Shown: positions 25,045 through 34,909, counted from the first letter of the stretch. The stretch is 64,000 nucleotides of DNA from an uncultured Clostridia bacterium (GCA_937876205.1 CALEII010000045.1:1-64000), one strand, 5' to 3'. The notes: generated by a model from the letters alone, not told the origin. Made by a program: numbers and translations.

Positions 25045-28000
25045 TTAATACTCTGCTATTTCAAACAGAAAGCCGAATTTAAATTCTTTTTCATCAATAA
25101 GTCGGTTGTTTTCGTCATTATTAAACTCGGAATTTTCACTGATTGCCGTAAATCTGCCGTCAAGATTGAGTATTGTGTAAGGCTCTTTTTCAAGCTCAAA
25201 GTGATGTTTCTTTTCGGTAAGCTGTTCTGCCGAGAAGTGTGAAGCATTAAAGGAGAAATCAGGTATTCCGAAGCCCTTCACCTTAACGGCATTGCCACCC
25301 TTTCTGCCCACTGCTACCCTTCTTGTTTTAAAGTGGGAAGAATTCTCCTGCGGTCTGACGTAAGGCACATAGTTTTCAGTAACGGTAAGCTCATATTCAC
25401 CGAATTTTGCAGCCTTGTATTTATCGGGATATGTTTCAATTTCTCCGAGACCGAAATAACTGATATTCTCAAAATCTTCTCTCAGATGAAGCTCCATACC
25501 TATTCTGGGAAGAACGGGTGCCTCTTTTTTGATTTTGCCGTCAATTTCAACTGAAAACGTACCGTCATTATTGAAAATATAATCAACATCGGCCTTGATA
25601 ACAGGGGGATTTGCAGGTCCTCCCAGTGCAATTTTTGTTTTTATGATAATTGCATTTTCTGCCTTTTCAATTTCTGCTGAGTATGTTTTCTGCTTTACGT
25701 GGTGAAGATTGTTTGCAATCCACGCAGGTGATGAGCCGACATTGTAGCTCGGTGCTCTCCAGAGCTTGAAGGCTGAAGGCTTTTCAAGAATTTCTTCACC
25801 GTTTCTCTTTATTGAAGAAATTCTGCCATATGCTTTATCAAAAACATATTCATTTTCGCCGTTTGTGATATTTACAAATCTGTCGCCGTTTTCACAGACA
25901 AGGATTTTTGCCGCTCTTTCCGCAATAACAGACTCACTTTCAATTTCAAACTGTGCAAAGCCGACTTCATAGCCCTTTTCTGCCCAGAGTGTATCATTCT
26001 TCTGTTTTATTGAGACTGTAAGGAAGGTATCACCTGAATATTCAAAGTTATCAATACCCCAAAGAGTGAATTCCTTTTTATCCTGCGGTGCAATATCAAG
26101 CGACTCAATTCTGCCCGACACGATTGTCATACCGTTGCTTTCAACCTTCCATTCAGCATAAAGGTCAGACAAAGGTGTGAAATAACGGACATTTTTTATT
26201 GTAAGATTGCAGTCTTTATACTCACATCTGAAAGGCTCATAGACTTTTTTCATATCATAATAGCCGGATCGGGGTGTTCTGTCGAGGAAAACCATACCGC
26301 CGAGACAGCAGATACCGTTATGAGGATATTCACCGAAGTCACCGCCGTAATAGTAACGGGGGTTGCCGTTTTCATCATCAAGCTTTACAGCGTGATCATT
26401 CCATTCCCAGATACAGCCGCCGCAATGATTTTCGTATTTATCAACCAGTTTCCAGTATTCGTGAACGTCGCCCGTTGACATACTGCAGACATATTCGCAC
26501 CAGTAGAAGGGTTTGTCATAATCGGGATTGTTGAGGTAGCCCTCTGTATAGTTGTAGCCTGAATACATACGGCTTTCCACATCGGAAATATCTGCAAAGT
26601 TTTCGCCTTCGGGAACAGCCTTGAATTCAAGATGTGCATTTTCGTAGTGAACGATTGCATCGGGTTTTCTTGATTTTATGTAATTACGCATTGCACGGTG
26701 GTTTTTACCGCAGCCGCTTTCGTTGCCCAGTGACCACATAACAACACAGCCCTGATTCTTATCACGCTCAAAGAGGTGCTCTGCCCTGTCAACATAAGCC
26801 TTTTCCCATTCGTCAACGGTTGAAAGCATTGACCAACGGAACCAGTCCCAGTCCTCGTCTGTATTCCAGCCCATACCGTGAGTTTCAATGTCAGCTTCGT
26901 TGACCAGATAGAATCCCAGAGCCTGAGCCAGCTCAACAAAACGGGGATCGTTGGGATAATGTGACGTTCTGATACAGTTGACATTTGCCCTTTTCATCAT
27001 AAGAAGGTCTTTCTTCATATCGTCAACCGTTACGACATATCCGTTTACGGTAAAATCGTGACGGTTGATACCTCTGAGCTTTGCCGCCTTTCCGTTGATA
27101 AGGAGCCTCTTGTCCTTTATCTCCTTTTTACAGAGTGCAACGGGAAACGGGATTATTTCGTCCTCGACTGTCAAGAAAAGCGTATAGATATGCGGCTTTT
27201 CATCGTTCCACATCATAGGCTCATCGATTTTTATTTCGAAATGAGTCTTTGAGCTGTCACCGTTGTTGATGACATATCCTGCAGGGGAAATAAGACCGTA
27301 GCTGATATCGGCTTTTGTATTCAGAGTGCAGTCAACATCAAGAGTTGCCACGGAATAGTCATCATTGAAGCTCTGCTTTATGTAAACATCTTCAAGACGG
27401 ATTTTGTTTCTTGAAAGGATATATACCTCTCTGAAAATACCTGAGAGACGGTAAAAATCCTGATCTTCAAGGTATGAGCCGTCGCACCATTTAACAACAA
27501 GCACGGCAATTCTGTTTATGCCCTTATGAACATACTTTGTGATGTCAAATTCACTTGTGGCGTGGCTTATCTGACTGTAACCGACAAACTGTCCGTTTAT
27601 CCACAGATAGAAGCAGGACGCAACACCCTCGAAGGTGAGAATATTATCTCTTTCTGCCATTTCATCATTCACATAGAATTCTCTTATGAAGACGGAGCAG
27701 GGATTTTCATCGGGCACGTGGGGAGGGTCTGTGGGGAACGGATAATAAAGATTTGAGTAAAGAGGAACATCGTGCTCAACATTCTTGTATAACTGCACAT
27801 TGCCGGGTACAGGCACCTCGGGAAGTGATGCATAATCAAAGCCGTCTGCCCAGAATTCACAGTCAATATCTTCAAAACTCTCATAAAACTTATAATTCCA
27901 CTCTCCGCAAAGATTTGTCAGATACGCAGAATTATTACGGTCTCCTGACAGTGCATCGTCAAGACAATCGTAAGGAATAAAATATGCACGGGGCTTCAAT

Positions 28001-28050
28001 GTGCCACAGTGCAGAACATCAAGACTTTTTTGATATGAGGGTATTTTCAT
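25045..28050 (-). CDS. lacZ: Beta-galactosidase (GH2, LacZ type)
   Basis: A 1001-residue cytosolic five-domain GH2 enzyme without signal peptide. Seen in order: sugar-binding jelly roll (VPVPGNVQLY, SQISHATSEFDITKYV), the TIM barrel with RGINRHDFTVNGY and RTSHYPNDPRF, the acid/base Glu in SLGNESGCGKNH near residue 443, the nucleophile region FYWCEYVCSMSTGD near residue 516 and CCLGGMVFLDRTPRSGYYD, and a C-terminal beta-galactosidase small-chain domain. It cleaves terminal beta-galactosides, probably lactose or galactan fragments. It is a single-gene unit, divergent from the DUF1846 gene. Confidence 0.93.
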   Translation of the reverse strand: MKIPSYQKSLDVLHCGTLKPRAYFIPYDCLDDALSGDRNNSAYLTNLCGEWNYKFYESFEDIDCEFWADGFDYASLPEVPVPGNVQLYKNVEHDVPLYSNLYYPFPTDPPHVPDENPCSVFIREFYVNDEMAERDNILTFEGVASCFYLWINGQFVGYSQISHATSEFDITKYVHKGINRIAVLVVKWCDGSYLEDQDFYRLSGIFREVYILSRNKIRLEDVYIKQSFNDDYSVATLDVDCTLNTKADISYGLISPAGYVINNGDSSKTHFEIKIDEPMMWNDEKPHIYTLFLTVEDEIIPFPVALCKKEIKDKRLLINGKAAKLRGINRHDFTVNGYVVTVDDMKKDLLMMKRANVNCIRTSHYPNDPRFVELAQALGFYLVNEADIETHGMGWNTDEDWDWFRWSMLSTVDEWEKAYVDRAEHLFERDKNQGCVVMWSLGNESGCGKNHRAMRNYIKSRKPDAIVHYENAHLEFKAVPEGENFADISDVESRMYSGYNYTEGYLNNPDYDKPFYWCEYVCSMSTGDVHEYWKLVDKYENHCGGCIWEWNDHAVKLDDENGNPRYYYGGDFGEYPHNGICCLGGMVFLDRTPRSGYYDMKKVYEPFRCEYKDCNLTIKNVRYFTPLSDLYAEWKVESNGMTIVSGRIESLDIAPQDKKEFTLWGIDNFEYSGDTFLTVSIKQKNDTLWAEKGYEVGFAQFEIESESVIAERAAKILVCENGDRFVNITNGENEYVFDKAYGRISSIKRNGEEILEKPSAFKLWRAPSYNVGSSPAWIANNLHHVKQKTYSAEIEKAENAIIIKTKIALGGPANPPVIKADVDYIFNNDGTFSVEIDGKIKKEAPVLPRIGMELHLREDFENISYFGLGEIETYPDKYKAAKFGEYELTVTENYVPYVRPQENSSHFKTRRVAVGRKGGNAVKVKGFGIPDFSFNASHFSAEQLTEKKHHFELEKEPYTILNLDGRFTAISENSEFNNDENNRLIDEKEFKFGFLFEIAEY

Positions 28051-28140
28051 TATAACACCAACTTTATTTTTTGATAAAATGATATTAACATAAATTATGA
28101 ATTAAATCAACAATTATTTATCGCTGTGTTTTTACAAACC

Positions 28141-28180
28141 GATCTTAGGGACCGCTGTCTGCACGATATCAATAAATCCC
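28141..28180. repeat. Remnant of a dispersed intergenic repeat
   Basis: TTAGGGACCG followed by CACGATATCAATAAATC. The same two blocks occur at the ends of the inverted-repeat element at 46.72-46.82 kb, where TAGGGACCGATG begins one arm and CACGATATCAATAAATC follows the other. Here the middle is reduced to a few bases. Confidence 0.6.
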
Positions 28181-28202
28181 CTCGACAAATTTCTGTTTAT
28201 TA

Positions 28203-28231
28203 TTGAAAAACAGAATATATTGTGCTATAAT
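28203..28231 (+). promoter_or_regulatory. Promoter of the DUF1846-mscL-eamA operon
   Basis: TTGAAA (28203-28208), 17 bases, then TGCTATAAT with TATAAT at 28226-28231. The TGTGCTATAATAT core equals that of the 5S promoter. Confidence 0.7.
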
Positions 28232-28268
28232 ATACGATGTTTGAAAATATTCAAAGAGGCGACAATAT

Positions 28269-29747
28269 ATGATAAAGACAGGATTTGACAACGACAAATA
28301 TCTGAAAATGCAATCTGAGCATATACGCCAGCGTATTTCAAAATTCGGCGGCAAGCTTTACCTTGAATTCGGCGGTAAGCTTTATGACGATTTTCACGCT
28401 TCAAGAGTTCTGCCAGGCTTTAAGCCCGACAGTAAGCTGCGTATGCTTCTTCAGATGAAAGAACAGGTTGAAATCGTTATCGTTATAAACGCATCTCATA
28501 TTGAAAAAAATAAGCTCCGCAGTGACCTTAGTATCACCTACGATATTGATACTCTCCGTCTTATAGAGATTTTCAGGGGCTTCGGTCTTTATGTAGGCAG
28601 CGTTGTTCTCACCTGTTACGCAGGTCAGCCTCAGGCTCTTGCATTCAAGAAAAGACTTGAGAGCCTCGGCATAAAGGTATATCAGCATTACGCAATAGAA
28701 GGCTATCCGTCAAACATCTCAAAGGTCGTCAGCGATGAGGGCTACGGTCTGAATGAATATATTGAAACAACACGTGAGCTTGTTGTTGTTACGGCTCCCG
28801 GCCCCGGCAGCGGCAAAATGGCAACCTGTCTTTCTCAGCTTTACCACGACAACAAGCGAGGCATTGAAGCAGGATATGCAAAGTTTGAAACATTCCCCAT
28901 ATGGAATCTTTCGCTCAATCACCCCGTAAACCTCGCATACGAAGCTGCAACTGCAGACCTCAATGATGTTAATATGATTGACCCGTTCCACCTTGACGCA
29001 TACGGTGAGACAACAGTCAACTACAACCGTGATGTTGAAATCTTCCCCGTTGTCAAGGCAATGCTTGAAACGATTTACGGAGAATGCCCCTACAAGTCCC
29101 CCACAGATATGGGTGTAAATATGGCAGGAAACTGCATTTTTGACGATGATGCAGTAAGAAAGGCATCCTGCGACGAAATTATACGCCGTTATTACACAGG
29201 TCTTTGCGACCAGAAAAAGGGCAAAGCCAGTGACGACACATTGTACAAGCTTGAGCTTCTTATGAAGAAGGCAGGCGTCACGGCAAATGAGAGAAGCGTC
29301 ATATCACCTGCTCTGCAGAAGGCTGCTCTCACAGGGCTTCCGGCTGCTGCAATTGAGCTCAATGACGGCAGAATACTGACAGGGAAAACATCTGAGCTTC
29401 TCGGCTCCTCATCTGCTCTTCTTCTTAATGCACTCAAGGCTCTTGCAGGGCTTGACGATGAGCTCCATCTCATCTCACCTGAAACAATTCAGCCCATTCA
29501 GCACCTTAAGGTTGACCATCTCGGCAACAGAAACCCCAGACTTCACACTGACGAGGTGCTTATTGCTCTTTCAATCTGTGCAGTGACAAACCCTGATGCA
29601 GAAAAAGCAATGGAACAGCTTGGAAATCTCAGAGGCTGTGAGGTTCATTCAACAGTTATGCTCTCACAGATTGATGAAAAGGTTTTCAAGAGACTCGGCA
29701 TTAACCTCACTTGTGAGCCCAGCTATCATTCCAATAAGGAATGTTAA
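28269..29747 (+). CDS. DUF1846 family protein
   Basis: A 492-residue soluble protein matching DUF1846 over its length, opening IKTGFDNDKYLKMQSEHIRQR and containing TAPGPGSGKMATCLSQLYHD near residue 180, DVNMIDPFHLDAYG, and KVDHLGNRNPRLHTDEVLIAL near the end. The GxGSGK stretch is P-loop-like. The family is common in anaerobic Bacillota; its enzymatic role is not established to my knowledge. GAGGCGA lies six bases before the ATG. It heads an operon with mscL 28 bases downstream. Confidence 0.9.
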   Translation: MIKTGFDNDKYLKMQSEHIRQRISKFGGKLYLEFGGKLYDDFHASRVLPGFKPDSKLRMLLQMKEQVEIVIVINASHIEKNKLRSDLSITYDIDTLRLIEIFRGFGLYVGSVVLTCYAGQPQALAFKKRLESLGIKVYQHYAIEGYPSNISKVVSDEGYGLNEYIETTRELVVVTAPGPGSGKMATCLSQLYHDNKRGIEAGYAKFETFPIWNLSLNHPVNLAYEAATADLNDVNMIDPFHLDAYGETTVNYNRDVEIFPVVKAMLETIYGECPYKSPTDMGVNMAGNCIFDDDAVRKASCDEIIRRYYTGLCDQKKGKASDDTLYKLELLMKKAGVTANERSVISPALQKAALTGLPAAAIELNDGRILTGKTSELLGSSSALLLNALKALAGLDDELHLISPETIQPIQHLKVDHLGNRNPRLHTDEVLIALSICAVTNPDAEKAMEQLGNLRGCEVHSTVMLSQIDEKVFKRLGINLTCEPSYHSNKEC

Positions 29748-29775
29748 AATAAAAAAAGCAAAGGATGATTTATTT

Positions 29776-30198
29776 ATGAAAAAGTTTTTACAGGAATTCA
29801 AAGAATTTGCCCTTAAGGGTAATGTGCTTGACCTTGCAGTCGGCGTAATTATCGGTGCCGCATTCAAGGATATAGTTACATCCCTTACAGACAACTTCAT
29901 CAACCCCATTCTCCAGCTTATCACGGCAGGTGACCCCATTGAGAAGGCTGAAATCGGCGTTTACGCTTCAAACTTCATCACTGCAATTGTAAACTTCATC
30001 ATTATGGCTTTCATCCTCTTCTGCATTGTCAAGGCTATCAACAAGATGATGACAATCGGCAAGAAAAAGGAAGAGCCTGCAGCTCCCACAACAAAGAAGT
30101 GCCCCTTCTGTATGAGTGAAATTGCCATTGAAGCAACACGCTGCCCCCACTGTACTTCTGTAATTGAAGACGCTGCTGAGGAAGAAGCAACCGTTTAA
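29776..30198 (+). CDS. mscL: Large-conductance mechanosensitive channel with C-terminal zinc ribbon
   Basis: MscL opens under membrane tension to release solutes on osmotic downshock. The first half is a standard MscL: MKKFLQEFKEFALKGNVLDL, the pore helix AVGVIIGAAFKDIVTSL, and a second helix near residues 70-92. The usual C-terminal helical bundle is followed by a zinc-ribbon-like CPFCMSEIAIEATRCPHC (two CxxC pairs) near residues 113-130 and an acidic tail. The frame is open upstream into the DUF1846 gene; ATG 29776 follows AAGGATGA. The next gene starts one base after its stop. Confidence 0.93.
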   Translation: MKKFLQEFKEFALKGNVLDLAVGVIIGAAFKDIVTSLTDNFINPILQLITAGDPIEKAEIGVYASNFITAIVNFIIMAFILFCIVKAINKMMTIGKKKEEPAAPTTKKCPFCMSEIAIEATRCPHCTSVIEDAAEEEATV

Positions 30199-30199
30199 T

Positions 30200-31084
30200 A
30201 TGAAAACTGCTGTAAAATCAAAGTTACAGCTCACCGCATCGATGCTCATTTTCGGCAGCATCGGAATATTTGTAAAATACATACCAATGCCCTCAAGTGC
30301 GATTGCCTTCGCCAGAGGGCTTATCGGTATGATTTTTTTATTGCTGGTGGTGCTGATTTCAGGCAAAAAGCTTTCTTTTGAAAGTATCAGAAAAAATCTG
30401 CTTCTGCTCATTTTGTCGGGTGCGGCATTAGGCTTCAACTGGATACTTCTCTTTGAAGCATACAACTACACAACAGTTGCAACAGCAACACTCACATATT
30501 ACCTTGCACCGTTTTTTGTTATGCTTGTGTCACCTTTTCTGCTTAAAGAAAAGCTTACGCTCAAGCAGTTTTTCTGCATCATAGGTGCATTTATCGGTAT
30601 GATTTTTGTGTCGGGTGTGATAAAAAACGGTATTCCTCAGGCAAACGAACTCAGAGGAATATTACTGGGAACGGGAGCCGCAGTGCTTTATGCAACGGTT
30701 GTAATTCTTAACAAAAAAATCAAAGAAATCTCTGCTTATGAAAAAACAATAATGCAGCTTGGCGTATCTGCAGTGGTTGTGTTCCCGTATATACTTCTGA
30801 CTGAGGATATTACATCAATAAAATTTGAGCCTCTGACAGTTGTTATGCTCGTCATCGCAGGTATTGTTCATACAGGTATTGCATATGCGCTGTATTTCAG
30901 CTCATTAAAAGACCTGAAGGCGCAGACAGCAGCAATTTTCAGCTATATAGACCCTGCCGTTGCAATTCTTCTGTCTGCATTTGTGCTCAAAGAGGGTATG
31001 GATATTTACGGCATTGTCGGCGCCGTGCTTATTCTCGGCTGTGCACTTCTGAGCGAAGTTAATTTCAAAAAAAGCAAAGCATAA
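30200..31084 (+). CDS. EamA/DMT-family transporter
   Basis: A 294-residue inner-membrane protein with ten predicted helices in two five-helix EamA repeats, typical of drug/metabolite exporters. Repeat-specific blocks are FGSIGIFVKYIPMPSSAIAF in the first half and ALYFSSLKDLKAQTAAIFSY followed by IDPAVAILLSAFVLKEG in the second. The substrate is unknown. The ATG at 30200 follows the mscL stop by one base; an upstream in-frame start at 30164 lies inside mscL and is less likely. Confidence 0.88.
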   Translation: MKTAVKSKLQLTASMLIFGSIGIFVKYIPMPSSAIAFARGLIGMIFLLLVVLISGKKLSFESIRKNLLLLILSGAALGFNWILLFEAYNYTTVATATLTYYLAPFFVMLVSPFLLKEKLTLKQFFCIIGAFIGMIFVSGVIKNGIPQANELRGILLGTGAAVLYATVVILNKKIKEISAYEKTIMQLGVSAVVVFPYILLTEDITSIKFEPLTVVMLVIAGIVHTGIAYALYFSSLKDLKAQTAAIFSYIDPAVAILLSAFVLKEGMDIYGIVGAVLILGCALLSEVNFKKSKA

Positions 31085-31093
31085 TCCGCAAAC

Positions 31094-31122
31094 AAAAAAA
31101 GACCTGAAAAGGTCTTTTTTTT
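31094..31122 (+). terminator. Terminator of the DUF1846-mscL-eamA operon
   Basis: AAAAAGACC-TGAAAA-GGTCTTTTTTTT. Confidence 0.85.
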
Positions 31123-31139
31123 AACTTTTTCAAATCAGA

Positions 31140-31324
31140 ATTTGTCGAGCAGAGCTCGAATGGAAAATTGAAAATGGAAAATGGAAAGTGTCGGAAGTGC
31201 TTCGCACTTTTCCGCTACGCTCTATATAATGTTTTCCGAAGGAAAACCACCTTCATTTTCAACTTTCAATTTTAAATTTTCAATTACAATAATTTATCGC
31301 ACAGCGATAAATTATTGTTTATCT
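31140..31324. repeat. MITE-like intergenic element made of successive hairpins
   Basis: A chain of palindromes fills the gap: TCGAGC-AGA-GCTCGA, AAGTGC-TTC-GCACTT, GTTTTCC-GAA-GGAAAAC, and AATAATTTATCGC-ACA-GCGATAAATTATT at the end. Between them lie AATTGAAAATGGAAAATGG and a partly inverted copy (CATTTTCAAC, TTTTCAATT). The last hairpin overlaps the alpha-galactosidase stop codon and may serve as its terminator. GATAAATTATTGTTT recurs at 46.81 kb. Confidence 0.6.
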
Positions 31325-33037
31325 CACAAACAACATCCCCGCAACGGGAACATCTGCATTCTCAATATCCGCATTGAAGCAACCTGCTGAAATTTCTTCG
31401 CCCATACAATTCACAACCGAATATGCCTTATTCTTAGCATTCTTTATTATTAGCGAAGTGTGCATTGAAGCGTTTACAACAACAGATTCTCTTGTTTTTA
31501 TATCAACAACGGGTGTTGTGAATGTCGTGACAACTGATTTGTCACCGAGAGTGCTGCAGGCAATACTGTAATTACACTCAGGGTTTTCTGCGATGAGCTT
31601 GCCGTCGAGAAGCACGTTTTTCCACTCTTTCCAGAATGAAATATAGAATTTCAGCATTTTGTAGTGATTTTCGGGTAGCTTGTCAACACGCACGGAAACC
31701 TGAGGTACGCCGTAAAGAATGCTTGCGAACTGAAGCGCCGCATTTTCGGCAGAGTCCTCGGTATTCCACATTAGCATATCTGAATGAACGGCAGTTTTAC
31801 CGGATGTCAGTCTGAGGTTTATAACACCGACTCTGTTTTTAAGGGTATCACAGGGGCAGTCACCTACACGCAGCATATTGCCGTACTTTCTGATAGACGG
31901 GCCAACATATGACTGACGGAATTCAATAAGAATATCGGGATTTATTGCAGTAAGTTCACTTCTGACAGCGGTCATAAGTGCGTGAACAGCATCTTCAAGT
32001 GACTGAAAATCACGTTTTTCATCATACTCAAGAGACTTGCCTTTAAGGACAAAAGAGTCAATAAAGTCAAGCTTTAAGCCGTCAAGCTTCCAATTCTTTA
32101 CCGCATCAGCATAAATCCCCACAAGGTAATCACGCACTTTTTTATATCTCGGGTCAAGACCGAAGAAATCAATGTCATTGCCCGAGCCTTCAAGAAACAT
32201 ACCTTTGAATTCTTCATATTTTGAAGTATATTTACCCATAAACGGCACTGAGTACCATAGCATAACCTTCATATCAATTTTATGAAGCGCATCAACAAGA
32301 GAAACCATATCACCCATTTTTTTAGGTGCCACCTGCCAGTCACCGCAGTAAGCATAGCCTCTGTTGTTGTCATCCGTCTGCCAGCCGTCATCAATTATGA
32401 CAGTCTCAAGCCCTAATTCCCTTGAAGCTTTGCATTCCTTAATGATTTCATCTCTGTCAAGCATCTGATGAAAACTGTACCAGAGTGAATCCATAGGCAT
32501 TTTTGCACTTTCGGGAACCGGTGCGGCGGTATATCCGCAATCATTCTCCCACCACTGAACAGTTTCATAAATGCTGTCATAGTAGGGGATGCTCCGCATA
32601 TCAAAGCGTACGGTTGCCGTGTAATGTGTCACGGGTGATGTGGGACGTGTAAAAAATTCAATCACACAGGCAATTGTGGCATCCTCCTCACGCAAGCCTG
32701 TTTTTATGCTTAAAGGTGTGTCAACATCAGAAACTGCTATACACAACTTATTTGTTCCGTTTTTTGAAATAAGTGACTGAACGGGCATCCACGATGCAAG
32801 TCTTGATTGTACGGTAAGCATTGACCAGTCAAAGGCAAGACCGTGGATATCAAGCAGTGACGGATTCCACGTGGAATGAACATCACTTGCACTGTAATTC
32901 CAGCAAATGCTGAATTTTTCGGGAATTTCTGCAGTGGGCAAGGTCATTTTTACATTAAGATAAAGTATATCACCCTGCCTGACTTCTGCAAGAGAAATTT
33001 CTGCATTTTTATTTCCGCCCGTAATTGAAAACTCCAT
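31319..33037 (-). CDS. Alpha-galactosidase (GH36-like)
   Basis: A 572-residue protein without signal peptide. The barrel contains ETVIIDDGWQTDD, KVMLWYSVPFMG, the nucleophile motif LDGLKLDFIDSF near residue 323 and the acid/base region MLRVGDCPCD near residue 390, as in clan GH-D (GH27/GH36) enzymes. It probably removes terminal alpha-galactose, or a related sugar, from oligosaccharides. A GTG at 33046 opens the frame, but ATG 33037 has AGGTGA five bases upstream. It lies 12 bases after the DUF4965 gene stop, and its ribosome binding site overlaps that stop, so the two are coupled. Confidence 0.82.
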   Translation of the reverse strand: MEFSITGGNKNAEISLAEVRQGDILYLNVKMTLPTAEIPEKFSICWNYSASDVHSTWNPSLLDIHGLAFDWSMLTVQSRLASWMPVQSLISKNGTNKLCIAVSDVDTPLSIKTGLREEDATIACVIEFFTRPTSPVTHYTATVRFDMRSIPYYDSIYETVQWWENDCGYTAAPVPESAKMPMDSLWYSFHQMLDRDEIIKECKASRELGLETVIIDDGWQTDDNNRGYAYCGDWQVAPKKMGDMVSLVDALHKIDMKVMLWYSVPFMGKYTSKYEEFKGMFLEGSGNDIDFFGLDPRYKKVRDYLVGIYADAVKNWKLDGLKLDFIDSFVLKGKSLEYDEKRDFQSLEDAVHALMTAVRSELTAINPDILIEFRQSYVGPSIRKYGNMLRVGDCPCDTLKNRVGVINLRLTSGKTAVHSDMLMWNTEDSAENAALQFASILYGVPQVSVRVDKLPENHYKMLKFYISFWKEWKNVLLDGKLIAENPECNYSIACSTLGDKSVVTTFTTPVVDIKTRESVVVNASMHTSLIIKNAKNKAYSVVNCMGEEISAGCFNADIENADVPVAGMLFVR

Positions 33038-33049
33038 TCTTATCACCTA

Positions 33050-34909
33050 TTAAAACATAAGTTTTATGAACAGACCGCCCTGAACGGTTCTGTGTCTGAA
33101 GCCTACCATTTCAGATGTATCTGCATAGTACCAGTCTGTCATAGGTACTCTTGTTCTCATTGTGTTATAAGCATTCCAGAGAAGTGATGCAAAGAACTCA
33201 AAATCATCCTTGTTATCTGCAAGGCAGGCTGCCCAGATAAGCCAGTCTGACTTTGTGTATTTTTCTCTTGAATCAAGGGGAACACCGTAAGGTAGTGCCT
33301 CTTTCTTATACCTTTCAATTTCAGCTTTAAAGAATTCATCGGGCAGAAGTCCTGTCTTCCAGATTTTATCCCATACAGAGTTATATTTCAGGCTGAATGT
33401 ACCCTCTCTGTCGTAAGCAAGACGGTAGCTGCCGTCGGAATTCTTTGCATTTTCAATGAAAGAATCAGCATACTCCTGAGCCTTTGCAAACAGCTCGTCT
33501 GCCTCTTCGTTTCTGCCGAAGTGACGCAGAATCTTTGAAAAGCCGGTCATACCCATAATAGCCTTGAGCGAAAGGTTGCAGTTATGTGAAAGATGACCTG
33601 CAAAATCGTCTGTACAAAGCTGATGCTCGGGGTCTTTACCGTATTTCACAAGATATTTGCTCCACTTTTCTAGAAGCTCCATATTTTCCTCGGCAAATGA
33701 ATAGTCATTATCCTTTTCACAGATTGCAGAAACAAGGATAATCATATTTCCGCATTCTTCAACGGGCATCTGATATTTCAGCTTGTTTTCACCGTAAACC
33801 TGACCGTTGACAAGAGGATACTGTCCCACATCATGGGGAGCAAAGTCAAATGTCCATTCTTCTGTTGCAGCATAACGAAAAACAGGTCTGAGCATACCCT
33901 TGAGAAGCTCTGTGTTATAAAGAAGATACATCGGAGCACTGGGATATGTAACGTCTACAGTCGCAGCACAGCCGTTTGAGAAGCATTCCTTGGAAATGTA
34001 AAGGTTGTTGCCCTCTTTGTCAACAACAAGCTTGTGAGCAGCCATAACCTGTCTGTAGGCAAGCTGAAGCATTTCAGCATATTTCTCTCCGCCCTTTTCC
34101 GTAGCTTCAAGAACAAGCTTCTGTGAAAACTCTTCACATCTTGCCACGATTGAATCATAATCTTCAGCTGCTTCCCGAATTGCCTCTTCAATTGTCTTGC
34201 CGTCATTATTCCAGTATGCCTTAAGATGCTCACCGAAATAGACCATACTTTCAATATCATCATATGCAAACATAAACAGCTTTTCGCTGTCAAGCTCTGT
34301 TTCTGCAAAAACAGCATACAAATCCTCTTCAAGCACTTCATTGCCTGTTTCTGCTTCACCCTTGACTGCAAGGTAGCAATAGCCCCAGTCAATACGGACA
34401 TCATCACCGCTTCTCCAGAGGATTTTCTGATTGCCCTTGCCCATTCTTACCCAGGTAAGCTCGTCTGTCTTCACGCTTTCGGACCAGGCTCTGCCCTCAC
34501 CTGCCTTGTTGAGAACAAGCTCTTCACTGACAGATATTTTTGCCCTGACAAGATGCTCCTTGCCGTCAAGAGCTTCATATGAAAGCTTGAGATATGAAAC
34601 AGGGCGGGAAGCATAATAAAGGTCTGTCACAAGCAAGGGAGAAGTGAACTTTGCAGTGAGTCTTATACCTGCATCTTCAAAAACTGCAACAGTTGAGAAC
34701 GTGTCTGCATCAACAGAAACGACTGTCATTGCGTTATCATCACTGTCACCGAGAAAACGGTATTTTTCACCGTCAATAAGAACTGTACCGACAATTGTAT
34801 TATCGTGACCTGTCCAGTGTACGGGAGTGTGTTTATTGATATTGTCTGTCCATACCGAGAAATACGGATCAACCGTAATAAGTGGTATTGAAGGCATACG
34901 CATTTTCAT
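33050..34909 (-). CDS. GtaA-like protein (DUF5127/DUF4965/glutaminase-type)
   Basis: A 619-residue soluble protein with the domain order of fungal GtaA-type glutaminases: N-terminal beta region (PLITVDPYFSVWTDNINKH, then LIDGEKYRFLG), followed by an alpha-helical barrel with TFDFAPHDVGQYPLVNGQ, LCTDDFAGHLSHNCNLSLK, KYNSVWDKIWKTGLLP and PMTDWYYADTS. Bacterial members are usually in carbohydrate-use loci, and the helical barrel resembles glycoside hydrolases. Glutaminase activity is therefore doubtful here, and a glycosidase role with the adjoining alpha-galactosidase is plausible. No signal peptide is seen. Confidence 0.8.
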   Translation of the reverse strand: MKMRMPSIPLITVDPYFSVWTDNINKHTPVHWTGHDNTIVGTVLIDGEKYRFLGDSDDNAMTVVSVDADTFSTVAVFEDAGIRLTAKFTSPLLVTDLYYASRPVSYLKLSYEALDGKEHLVRAKISVSEELVLNKAGEGRAWSESVKTDELTWVRMGKGNQKILWRSGDDVRIDWGYCYLAVKGEAETGNEVLEEDLYAVFAETELDSEKLFMFAYDDIESMVYFGEHLKAYWNNDGKTIEEAIREAAEDYDSIVARCEEFSQKLVLEATEKGGEKYAEMLQLAYRQVMAAHKLVVDKEGNNLYISKECFSNGCAATVDVTYPSAPMYLLYNTELLKGMLRPVFRYAATEEWTFDFAPHDVGQYPLVNGQVYGENKLKYQMPVEECGNMIILVSAICEKDNDYSFAEENMELLEKWSKYLVKYGKDPEHQLCTDDFAGHLSHNCNLSLKAIMGMTGFSKILRHFGRNEEADELFAKAQEYADSFIENAKNSDGSYRLAYDREGTFSLKYNSVWDKIWKTGLLPDEFFKAEIERYKKEALPYGVPLDSREKYTKSDWLIWAACLADNKDDFEFFASLLWNAYNTMRTRVPMTDWYYADTSEMVGFRHRTVQGGLFIKLMF

